The translations under genes were made by a program, and so were the position numbers. Under the pieces are notes generated by a model, which saw only the letters and a list, made by a program, of their open reading frames with translations, was not told the origin of the DNA and did not search any database. Below, piece after piece: positions 1 to 10,140 of a stretch of DNA of 28,464 bases. Positions within the stretch are counted from its first letter, which is position 1. Each line of letters begins with the position of its first letter. The stretch is from Bigelowiella natans CCMP2755 (Eukaryota; Cercozoa; Chlorarachniophyceae). The DNA lies in the NCBI GenBank assembly GCA_000320545.1, contig ADNK01002768.1, positions 7,501 through 35,964 of the forward strand, in the 5' to 3' direction.

Positions 1-2046
1 TAGAAGTAGATCGACATCGACGTTGCTAGATTGGCGCTGTGTCGCGCCTCATCATGCAACGCGCAATTCCGTCTAGCCGAGCTCTTATTGTGCACATGCT
101 AGCATGGCTAGAAGGCATCCTAGCATCACACACATGCACCTTCACGCATTTCCAGCATTCAACGCAATGCTGAAGCGGAGTTGTTTTTGCAATTTCGAAG
201 AAAGTTATAGGTAAAATTGTAATTGGTTGTTCCATTATACAACGTTTGCGCTGGAAGAGAGTCGCAACTAACTGTTCCGCGCTCCACTCTCCCTGCTGAT
301 GGCTATGTGTCCGAGTTCGAAGGCGAAGTCGACCATGCATGGTTGAGAAACACATACCCAGGTGTAGCACCTTGGAGGAAATAGAGAGATTTAGTGAAAT
401 ACTATATCGAATCCTTTCTTTCATGGTGTAGAACAAAATTATCGGCAAATTGAGAACAACGGTGCAATTTAGTTTCAATGTTTACTTTGCTCAGTAGGTC
501 AAAATATATCTAAATATAACTGCACGATACAGACATAAATCTCTTGCTTTGCAACACCTGCTACAATTGCAAGGAACCCTCCCAGTCCGTTCAAACTCGC
601 ACTACAAAATATATAAACATGGCAAAAGACGCACCGCGATGAATACCAGCAAGTATGAACGGCGTATAACATGTTTTGTATGGTGCAGTACAAATGCAAA
701 TAGGTTTCGATCTATCCTTGCGCATGGTAACTGTACCACACAAAAACGTCTGTTCGCAATACAGATACATCTCAAAGAGATATACACATGCACACAGTGG
801 CAAAGAGTATGCGTGAACACACCGTGGATCTTCGCTGCTTCGGATTTGCCTCGTGAAGTAAAAACCGAATATCACAGAGAGGACGATGGCAACCGCAACA
901 TTAACCATAAAAAGCTGATTTAAATAGAGTATGATGTCGGAAGGCCTGCCAACAAAAAATCAGGGGAAAATCGGACGATTCAGCAGTGTCAACGCGAAGG
1001 AAAAACAAAAAAAACACAGTTTGAAAACAACTGTAAACAAATTTGTAATTGGCTACAAAAGTACGACGCCTTAAATAAGGAAATATAATGATTTAGAGAT
1101 TGTCATGACCAGGCAAAAACTCCGAATATAATTGCTGTTCAAAGCTTTTCAAATTTTATGATAGCTGTTTATTCCATTTTTGACTGCGACGTTCAAAGCG
1201 GCAGTGGTGCCCCGTCGTGTTGAATTTGATTCAAAGTAAATAAGATATCGCTAACAACGCACCGTCTCCCTTTACTAGCTGTAACGTGTATACGGGTAGA
1301 TGAAGTTGGTTTATCATGAATTGAGTTCTTCGTATCCGAAAGGTGCAACCTACAAACAACACCAGAAAGAAGTCTCAAAATTATCAAATGGTGAATTGTG
1401 CAGTTTCCACTTTGTCACGCCAACTGAAAGTACAAAAAAGAAGGCAAGTGCCTGACCCTTTTGAGGGGTTGCTTGGGAGTGCAGCACCAGAGAGGTTGCT
1501 TGGGAGCGCGGCCCCAGAGAGGTGTGTCTGGACCGTTTCATATCGTTTCCTGTTTGGAATTCAGTCAAAAATCAACGAAGAAACGAGCAAAACTTAGTGA
1601 TGATTGATGTTAGTCAACTTCCACTGACTTTATAGAGCGAATTTTCAGGGCAGTAGCGACTGTCTGGAAAAGAATAATCAAAACAGGCCCTCCGATTCGG
1701 AGCGCGTTCCAACGTGAAGTTTTATATATGCAGATCAGGGCGCTCCCAGCCTGAAGAGCATTAAATAAACATTTTTGGCGTTTGGAATTCTGATGAGTTC
1801 TGATGTATAGTCAGTGGTATATCGTGTAGGCACCGTGATACAGCTCAAGCCGATGAAGTTTAGAATGATGCGGGTCGGTGTGGTTGAACTGGAAGAGCGG
1901 CGAAACTGGAGGACGATGCTTCCGAACATATTCATCGATGCTAGCAAGCAAATGGCCTATCAATTTGGTGATAGAGGATTCAAACATATGCCTCACTGTG
2001 TGCATCTTATGAGGGTTGAGAGCTCCTTACCGCTGCACAGCTGGAG
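1..2046. other. Region without a secure gene; CTAG-rich start
   Basis: Bases 1-120 hold at least five CTAG tetramers and resemble the CTAG-rich islands described further along. Between 130 and 2046 there are open frames on both strands that overlap each other, which is typical of chance frames. One minus-strand frame at about 591-908 begins with a hydrophobic stretch (residues VNVAVAIVLSVIFGFYF) that could be a membrane-spanning exon, but I could not connect it to a neighbour. A short tandem duplication lies at 1465-1518. I see no RNA gene. Confidence 0.5.
1465..1518 (+). repeat. 27-bp tandem duplication
   Basis: Two adjacent 27-base units, 1465-1491 and 1492-1518, differ at four positions. 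In one forward frame they encode the repeated peptide LLGSAAPER. Whether that frame is translated is unknown. Confidence 0.7.
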
Positions 2047-2148
2047 ATGAAAATATTGGGTATGAGAGCGCTTGTTGCCATTCTTACGATGGCCGTCAAT
2101 ATTATTACAATACCAAATGCGAGTGCATATCTAGACCAGGATTATTAG
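2047..2148 (+). CDS. Possible signal-peptide-like short reading frame
   Basis: A 33-codon frame opens with a basic start (MKILGMRALV), continues as a hydrophobic core and ends in a small-residue motif (NASA) that looks like a signal peptidase site. It may be the first exon of a secreted protein. The downstream frame to 2375 (about 75 residues, containing NKRNNAPRTVPTLKAMAKEA) could be part of the same gene, but no convincing splice connection is visible. The short length and missing partner exons make this tentative. Confidence 0.25.
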   Translation: MKILGMRALVAILTMAVNIITIPNASAYLDQDY

Positions 2149-2534
2149 AGATGAGTTTAGGGTTACATTTACAAGATTGCAAAGTAAATTCTTACAGTGC
2201 TGCCCTGTACTTCGTGGAGATTAGCCTTCTCCTGAACAAGAGAAATAACGCGCCCAGAACCGTTCCAACGCTCAAAGCTATGGCTAAAGAAGCCAGGGCC
2301 ACAAAGAGGGGTTGCTTCATATTGAAAGATAAGCTCGTTCTAGCAGGGGTGTTGGGTCCAGAGAAGGTTCCATGAGCATGTATCTAACGGTTGTGACTGC
2401 CCCGTATTTACGTTCTGCGACAACATAGGCTATAAGAACCGCCTGCCTTTCGATAAAAATGTGGAATTAATTCGCCCTAAGAAGTTACATGTACTTAAAG
2501 AAAAACCAACTTCACTTATATAATCGTTGCGTTC

Positions 2535-2573
2535 GTTCGCCCTTCTTTTCGCCCTTCTTTTCGCCCTTCTTTC
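2535..2573 (+). repeat. Three tandem copies of a 13-bp unit
   Basis: The unit TTCGCCCTTCTTT, with slight end variation, is repeated three times about 190 bases before the sulfotransferase start codon. On the minus strand it reads as a basic KRRAKRRA-like peptide, which is probably meaningless. It may be a promoter-proximal pyrimidine tract. Confidence 0.6.
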
Positions 2574-2754
2574 GACAAGTACGCCTGGCGTTGGTGTTTC
2601 CCATTCCCCCGTGTTCTCAGATGCCGTCCTCACGGCGCCGAAATTCCAAAATTAAGGGTATCATTAGTGTGCGACATGATATTTTGTCGCAAAAACGCTC
2701 GAAGTGAGGGGCGGATCTTCGCTTTACGAAGGCATACTCTGAATACTGTTGAGA

Positions 2755-5102
2755 ATGGCGCCGCTCTTCCTCCTTGCCTTGCTTCTTGCGCCTGCAAGAG
2801 GGATTGTGACGCATGAGAGCCCTAAACCTCTCACCCCTTCGGCTGGCACTACTCACCCTGTTGTACAAAAGTTCTTCCTTTTGGCCACTCCGCGGAGCGG
2901 CTCCTCGTGGCTGAGTAGGATTATCGTCTTTTCCTGACAACGACGGGCTCAATTCGGCACATTTACGAGCAGCCTTGGTTCTATCAGGTACCCTTCTGGC
3001 AGGATCTCGGGCAATCGACTACCATGCGAATGAGTGCTTCCAGTAATACTAATAGACTGAACGCCAAAAGGCAACAGTGCCATCGGCGCCATACAGAATC
3101 CCCATCATTCTTTTCGCAAAATTTGTGATGGTACGATGACCTTAATTCAGCACGGCGGTTTCCATGCAGCATTGCGCATCCGATTGGCACATTATTAACA
3201 AGGTTGTGATATATCTTCACTGCATTGTTTCTATCTAAGCGTCTCCGTCTATCTTCGGATTAGGTCCCGGGAAGTCTGGAGGAGCAGCTCGATCTCTTTT
3301 TTCGGCCTTCTTCCAACTCGACGGCGGTCTTGTAACTACAACCTACGTGTGGAATGATCCCTGCATGCACGCATCATATATGCTGAATTTTTGAATTTGT
3401 ATTCATCCTTGCTGCTCTTTACTAATAATCGCGCTGGCATCGCCGACTCCGAAACAGAGCCATGTGGGTTTCAAATGGATGGCAAATCAACGGTAGGTGA
3501 AGCTAGCATTTTATCACAACTTCACTAGCGAGAAATGATGCTGCACAAAATATGTTTGGACTAGTTAACGGTTTTAATTGCCTCTAGATTCGATGACACT
3601 GCTGGCACGGTCGAAAGAGCCCTCTCATATTTCAAGGATAACAACGTCAAAGTTGTTGCTCTAGGTGAACAAGTAAACGATATCTGAAACTGGGGGAAAG
3701 AAGGGTGGGGGGAGGGAGGAGGAGATGTAAAGTTTCTCTTGCATCTATTAATCTCCTTTCAATCGTACCCTCTAATCGTTAATGCTGTGTATGATGATAT
3801 GCTGTGAATTCGCGTTTGGGTGCGGGATCTTGTGCAGACCGAGATAACCTACTTCGGAAGTGCTATTCGCTTTACGATATGAGACTACGTATTTTATACA
3901 CCCACTCATATCAATCACAGAACCATGGCGAAAAGGGACATATTGCTCCGATGTTTGTGTAGGACGTAGCAAAAACCGGAGAAACTCTTGATGATTTTTA
4001 CGATTAAAATATATGTGTAAAATTGAAATTATGCTTGCTCTCTGAGTACTCATTTATTCGTACAATGCTGCCCAGAAGTTGAGTGAATGGTATAATCAAT
4101 TTGCTGCTGGTTATTTGAAGCCTTCTTGTTCTTTCGTGCAGGTCGTGAAGCCGGACAGGACATCTTCAATAGGGAGGGGGGAGATGATGCGGGCGCTGAG
4201 GTCCACAGCACAGACATCTGCAATCGTCATTTCCTTAGATCAGATGTTGATATTGTTTAGTTATAAGCGGAATTTGAATTTGGTATGGTTTACCTGCACA
4301 AAAAGAAATGTCATATCACTACTCAGGCAAGGCTAAAAGCAAAGCTTGACGTTCCATTCTCCTACTGGGCTTGGTGTCTAGACAGGTCCATTATGTGCAC
4401 ATCCATGTGTGTTTGTGTGTGAGTTTATATGTGTGAGTGTGTGTGTGCAAGTAATTATATACGAAACCTGAGAATCTGTCGCAGCTATGTATTAGTAATG
4501 GTATGATTGTTACCGATTATTGTTAGGAGAGCTCATTTCAAGGCCGTCTTCGACCGAATAGTAGCTGCTGTGCCCAAAGGAACCGCCCACGTTGTGAAAT
4601 ACTCGGTAGTAGTAGGAGTGACAAGACTTATCTGTTATCGCTAGTTATCATATTTGCGCGTGCTCTTATCGAAACCCATCATTCAGTGAGACGAGGCTTG
4701 AATCTTTTTTTAAAAATTGCATCGAAGAATTTTGAAAAAATAGTGAGTTTTTCGCCCCGTAATTCTCCCCTATTGGCCGACTGGCTGGGCTAGAGGTTGT
4801 TCTGTTTGTGTGTTTTATCTTGACATATTGCCCCGAGATGCGATCGGTTTTCCACACACGTCTCTTTTAATATGTATATTTCTGGTATGATTTTGTGTCA
4901 CCTCACCACCTTCTCCACTCGCTGCACCTTGCAGAGTCTTTGCTTCAACCCGAAGCAAGAGTTAGATGGCATTCAGCAGTTTCTCAATGTGAGTAGAGTG
5001 CTTAAGGCTTAAGACAACCACAACAACGAGCGACACATGTCAAGAAATGCCAGCTCCGACACTCATGATTTTCCCCCGCGGCACCACAACTGTGTGTACT
5101 GC

Positions 5103-5146
<44 letters not shown>

Positions 5147-5741
5147 TTTTGTGTGTGTGTTTGTATTTTTGTTGCGAATTAAGACTCTCAGCAGTCTCGT
5201 TATGATTATGGCGATGATGAATGATGAAGATGGCGTGAGGTCGATTACATATGTTCATGTTCAAAAAGCTGACAACACCCCTTGGCGCCCATTCGCAGCT
5301 TCAGAAGGCGCACTCAGGTGGCAATCTCGTAACATGGACTCCGTTTTTCTGATGGTTTACATACTCGTCACCGAATTAATAAAGAAGAGAAAAAAAGAGA
5401 GCCGCCTGAGGCCGAATTCCACACTCCGTCAAAGGCTTATAACATGCAAATTTGCTTTAGGATCTCTTCATTCAATGGTGAGGGACTGGGAGGCCACGCG
5501 CACTCGTTTAATGAAGGAGACCCACTGGGGCTCAAAGGTTTGTGTGTTAAATATTGAAGTGAAGCACCATGTAAAACCTAAGAAACAAGTAAATGCCACA
5601 CTCGTCTCTTAAGAACACGTGCATGTGCCTATTGGTCGCTTTACGAAACTCCAGGATTTTTTTAGCCCCAGTCTGTTCGATATTTTGTCGATATATAATT
5701 TGTAACAGATTAAGGAATGGGAGGCTGCAGAGTGTGAATGA
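2755..5741 (+). CDS. Sulfotransferase family protein, multi-exon, secretory pathway
   Basis: Sulfotransferases move sulfate from PAPS to a carbohydrate, lipid or protein acceptor. The ATG at 2755 starts a signal peptide or membrane anchor (MAPLFLLALLLAPARG). The PAPS-binding 5'-phosphosulfate loop follows as LLATPRSGSSWL. Exon 1 (2755-2914) joins in phase to exon 2 (2988-3042), giving STLLAGSRAIDYHANECF, which fits the family. Further coding blocks are about 3265-3330, 3458-3492 (HVGFKWMANQR), 3588-3664 (ALSYFKDNNVKVVAL), 4142-4254, 4527-4605 (ending GTAHVVKYS), 4935-4988 (ELDGIQQFLN) and 5461-5477. The last joins either to 5709-5741 (IKEWEAAECE, stop) or runs on from 5478 as VRDWEATRTRLMK. 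The joins around 3042/3265 and 4254/4527 do not close cleanly in phase, so one exon may be missed. The family call is firm from the ordered motifs; the acceptor substrate is unknown. The intron near 5000-5460 contains a CT/GT microsatellite. Confidence 0.75.
5104..5160 (+). repeat. (CT)n-(GT)n microsatellite
   Basis: About 15 CT units pass directly into GT units, a break of T residues and a second GT run. It lies in an intron of the sulfotransferase gene. A reading frame runs across it, but the SLSLSL-CVCV peptide is a repeat artefact. Confidence 0.9.
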
Positions 5742-7267
5742 TACACCTAGACGGTGTCATCCCGCGACGCATTCGTTCTGCTGCTACAATATCCGAGAAT
5801 ATTGACATTGAAATTTATCACAAAATGTAATGACTACCTGGTTGATGCAGCCTAGCAGCGTCGCTCGTTCATTGCTACCAGTAATCCAATAATATGAATC
5901 GTAGATGATTCGGATTCTTCTCTGCTGCATACATGCACTACCTTGTATGTCATAGTGCATGTGCATAGCATCACTGTAGCATGGACGACAAGATAAAAAC
6001 ATCCTTTCTAGCTACTCTAGCACGATGTAGCCTGCCACTATCCAAATGATTACCGATTTTGCGTGAACAATGAGCACGTTTTGCTGGGTACGGGCATCTC
6101 TGGAACTAGTTAGAGATGTTCACATGTGTCTAGTGATGCATTGCTACGTTTCGAATGTGCCAATCTAGCACTTGATGACTCCACCGCGGTGACATTGAGT
6201 GTGCTAGAGTGGATGGAATGGAATGATTGTGGCTGAAACCGGTAGATCTAGTAGATGTAGCTAGGCAGTTGCGCAACTACGTGGCACACTCTAGCACTTG
6301 CACAACTGTGTCAAGTGTGTAACGAATGGCATGAATTTTCAATTGAGAGTCATTGAGTGCACATTTGCGCGTTCATGTGCGCCCAGGTGCATGCTTTTTG
6401 CGTGCGTGTGCTGAAACTTCGCACGTCCATGAAGCCAGTGTGCACACACCCTCATGAGCTTGCAAAACTTGCTAGCTTGTGGCACGCAAATGCAAATGCG
6501 CTAGCGTGTTCAAAAGTGGCAAGAATTTTTCAATTTTCGCCCGCTGGCAGGCGTTGAAAAATGAGGTTTTCAAGCTGAAATTCGAAAAAAAAATCAAATT
6601 TGAACCTCAAACAGCTAGACAGGCTCCAGTGTGCTTCCAATGTCCAATTGCAACGATTGAGCGCGCCAGGCTGCACGCGCAAAGCACAGTTTGTTCAAAA
6701 CCCACTCGTCACCGGGATTGACACAGTTGTGTGCAATGCTGGAATGTTGGAGTCTTGTGGCCCTTCCCCCACCGCCTTCCCTGCAATTGCCAAACTGGCA
6801 AATTGGGCCAGCTAGCCAGTCAGCAGTCTTGTCCAGTTGTGGTGGAAGCTGGCTAGCTGGGCTCCAGGGCTGGTGATTGTTTCCAAGGTGGATTGATGAT
6901 CCATCACTGGATCAGAATTTTGTCATCAGACACACTCATCTAGTCATCGACGACAAGGACCACGCATGTGTTGCAAATTGCTGATTATCAGCAGTCAAGT
7001 GATGTGCTGAGCTACCCTGACACCTGCACACGCACACACGCACGAGCACTGAGCTCAAATTCTAGTTTTCTGCCACACGAAGGCACAGCTAGACCGTTCT
7101 GAATGTTGTCACGAAATGCCAAGTTGTCTCAAACATGCCTACACGTGCGAGCCATTTGCCTTAAATCGATTTCATGACGCCAAAAAACAAACTTCACAAC
7201 TGTTGAGCAAGACGGAATCTCAAAAGCCTTTTTTAGATGCAACAGAGGCGCGGAACCTCGATCATGT
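5742..7267. other. Convergent intergenic gap, CTAG-rich island
   Basis: This gap separates the 3' end of the sulfotransferase gene from the 3' end of the minus-strand 7TM-like gene. From about 5750 to 6950 it contains roughly 15-20 CTAG tetramers, often inside GCTAGC, and many TGCATGC or GTGCAC-type short palindromes. Open frames here (for example 6357-6876) are short and overlap in several frames. I see no gene. It resembles the gaps at 16896-18091 and 22327-23423. Confidence 0.6.
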
Positions 7268-8618
7268 TCAAGCACTGATGAAAGTGTTGAGTCTGGTTGG
7301 TGTAGGAATGAGATTCGGTCTGCTCTCATTGACATAACTGTGTGTTGCTGTGTTGTTCTTGTCATCAGAAATTATGAAAATTGATCTCGGAGAGAGTTGA
7401 TGAATTTTTGTTGGCTTGCGTTTTGGTATGATTTCATCATTTCGTAGGCCTCCTTTAGAGGGGCATAAAACTTTCCAAAAGCACATCCAAGTCGACAAAA
7501 AAGGTTCAAATCGAACATGCGCATAATACTGACAAAACAGATACAACATCATCACCATGTAGAAAAAAGCATCTTCAAAAGGATCATATGTAATAGAGGC
7601 ATTATTTCTTGATTCAGAAAATGACGTGTCTTGGCTAGCTTCTGAGATGGACACTATGACAAGAGCCGATGTAAATGAAACCATGAATGGAAGCAATAGA
7701 TATAAAAACACAAGTAAGATTCTAAGTTTCATTATGATGTTCTTCATAGAGCGATAGCGTGTTTGTTCCCTCGGTGTCATTAAGCTTGTCCTCTGTGATT
7801 GCTCTGAATGCATTCTCATGACTTGTGAGCGCAGTTGTTTCAAAGGAACGATGATGACAGTAAGACTCAATGCTGCAAGAGCAGCGACAATGAATAATCC
7901 AGCCTGGAATTCAAGCTTGTTTTCATAGAGCAATATTGCTACCTAAGTATTTTTAATAACATGAGAATGAAAACTTGAAGTGCCTAAGAACACCTACCAC
8001 CTACCCCAACAAGATTTAAGATAAAAATTCCAATTGCCCAGGCACAAAGTGAAGAACTTAGCCATCTCGGTATTCTTGCCTCTAGCTTTACTCGCGCAAA
8101 AGAGTTCACAACAAGAAGATACCTAAACATAGGAAAAATCGGTTGCGAAGGCTACAATGGGAGCGTAATTGTTACATGACAATGAATCCAATAATGTATC
8201 CTATGCTCTGAAAAAAGAGGAATTGTTACTCATGCACAAAAAACCATTCCATAATATTATATCTGAACTGCCATCCCTCCGTAACAGACTATGCCAACGT
8301 ATTGCCAGCCTACAGCCATTATTGTCACAACTTTTACACGAAGCATTAAAGGGCTCGACAACTTTGCATATATTTTGAATTTTTGTGAACATGCGTAAAG
8401 ACATACATGATGACCTCGCGTACCAAGATATAGAGGTTCATGGATGCCCTAAAATGTTATGTTTTCAAAATCGATTGAGAGCGTGTGAGAATATAATCCT
8501 TTTAGTATCGATGCTGTTCATGAAAGTTTCTGACCAATACAGAAGCAATGTAAAATGCTCCAAAAGCGAGATTTCCCCTGAACACATCATCAATTGCTAT
8601 GAGTTGAGAAGTTGACAT
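7268..8618 (-). CDS. Seven-transmembrane (GPCR-like or TOM1-like) membrane protein
   Basis: Exons on the minus strand are 8618-8535, 8448-8269, 8207-8176, 8122-8005 and 7942-7268. Introns are 86, 61, 53 and 62 nt, and the chain stays open for 362 residues. Hydrophobic segments fall at about residues 16-31, 68-88, 89-105, 120-144, 151-172, 213-235 and 263-279, so seven in all. A 40-residue basic loop (with RSQVMRMHSEQSQR) separates segments 5 and 6, as in the third intracellular loop of GPCRs. The only sequon in the 6-7 loop (Asn252, NAS) would be extracellular in GPCR topology. The C-terminal tail is about 80 residues, polar and Ser/Thr-rich. No family signature such as DRY or NPxxY is obvious, so it could instead belong to plant-type THH1/TOM1/TOM3 proteins. 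The junction after exon 1 is the weakest (a donor at GTATTG or GTCAGA is possible), so segment 1 is provisional. It is divergent from the G-alpha fusion gene. Confidence 0.68.
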
Positions 8619-10140
8619 GATTGGGTTATTTGAATGCCCTAAATGCTTGCTATGAGGAAACTTTGTGCGTCAAACCATTGCAAAGGTCGTTTAACGCTGT
8701 TTCTATTAACGGCATATAATATTTGTAGAATGCAGTATGTCTGTAATATAACAAAAAACTAATTTTTAGCGCAAATTTCGACTCATGAATGCGTCTGTGT
8801 TTCGTCGAGTTGTTCGCCGCCTGTGCCATCACAAGGCGTTCAGAATGTGTAATGACCTCTTGAATCAAGGCAAATCCAACCCTGATCGAATCTAAAGGAA
8901 ACGCAACTCAACTTGGATCAGTCACTCGATTCAAAACTGGAGACATGGACATTCGCCAATTCACCAACCTGTGACCAGCCATGGTGAAGTCATCATTTCT
9001 GCGTGACATTTTCGTGCCAAACACGGCGGTTTATCAGAATGCGACATCACTATGTTGCATGAAACTGGATCGGATTTGAAATCCGATCTGTTACTTCCAC
9101 GTTCTCCCCGCTTGTCCTCGAACATGTTCATCACTGTACACGTGGCGGCAACTTCAAACACGTGTCGCAAATACCAGACGCCCTCATTGTGGGTGCGCGC
9201 TCACTCGGCATGACCGCCTTCAGTCCTCCAGTGATTTGAGGACGCTGACTGAACCTTGCACATTTTTTGCGACATTGAATTTTTGTTGTCGCAAAGTGAA
9301 GTATTCGACCTTTTCTTCGTCCCTTCTTGCAATCTGGAGGACTGCGATTTGTCGCTCAGCAAACAGTGCTTCAATTGGCGCATTTTGGGAACGCGACTAC
9401 AATGCGACATGCGACACCAGCTGGTGTTTCAAACTTGATTATGCCAAAAACCATCCACGTGTTTTTAAGAGCAAATGAGACTTCATAGCTCTTCCTGAAT
9501 TTAGCTCGGGGTCCCAAAAATGAGGTCGTACACGGACAGTCACGAAAAATGGCCGTCGTTTTGTCGGATTTGTGGTTAATTACAGAGCAAGCCGCATCTC
9601 ACAGCAAGGAGGTGGTGTGGTTGTAAGAGATTTCTTTATGACAAAGCTGGTCAGACTGCTGTGCGTGTGCCTTGAATTGTGCGTACATGTCGTAGAAAGC
9701 GTGGATGAACATGAATCTAGGCGATATTTGACAAATTGTCAGCGTGCTCGCACGTATTTAGTCAAAAACCGCATGAGGTTGGTGTTCAATGGGCTGTGGA
9801 GAGCTCAAGGCCATTCAAACATGAAAGGGACGTTAGGTCATCTCGACCATGTGACGTGCAGTAAAGCTGTAGAGTAGCCTCGAGGTTCTTCGTTTGACAA
9901 ACAACGTACGTTCAAAAGCCAGTAAGAAACTCCTGCGTGAGCAGAGGATCCAAATTAGCATGTCCACACCGATGATTGACAAATGTAATCATTCAATGAA
10001 GATGCACATAGTTCATCGAATGTGCACAGACTAGATCACATTTGGTTGTTCCGAAACGGAATAATTTGATTGAGTACATTTAATCAACGCCACTTAATAG
10101 TATTAATTCAATTTTAATTGGAACTCTCTTACATTGTAGG
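8619..10140. promoter_or_regulatory. Divergent intergenic region between 7TM-like and G-alpha genes
   Basis: This 1.5-kb spacer lies between two start codons that point away from each other and should hold both promoters. A TAG acceptor-like site directly before 10140 suggests that a 5' untranslated exon of the G-alpha gene lies inside it. Two unexplained frames, 8650-8868 (minus) and 9572-9877 (plus, 101 codons), could be untranslated or upstream exons; neither resembles a known protein. A near-perfect 21-nt palindrome sits at 9068-9088. CTAG is not enriched here, unlike the convergent gaps. Confidence 0.45.
9068..9088. promoter_or_regulatory. 21-nt hyphenated palindrome
   Basis: Ten-base arms, GATCGGATTT and its complement AAATCCGATC, flank a single central G. 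A dimeric DNA-binding protein could use such a site, and it lies in the divergent promoter region. Function is inferred only from symmetry. Confidence 0.4.

Noticed and set aside
549-923. Overlapping frames of 124 and 105 codons on both strands
   Set aside because: Mutual overlap, no splice partners and no recognisable domain; probably chance, although the minus-strand hydrophobic start was noted.
2933-2987. Frame reading LTTTGSIRHIYEQPWFYQ after the PAPS loop of the sulfotransferase, suggesting a frameshift or pseudogene
   Set aside because: Splicing 2915-2987 out as an intron gives STLLAGSRAIDYHANECF, a better family match with correct phase and good splice sites, so no frameshift is needed.
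5037-5612. A 191-codon forward frame
   Set aside because: It runs straight through a CT/GT microsatellite (SLSLSL, VCVCVF). Only its final part, from 5461, resembles sulfotransferase.
6357-6876. Several overlapping forward frames of 60-80 codons
   Set aside because: They lie in the CTAG-rich island, overlap in different frames and show no domain or splice structure.
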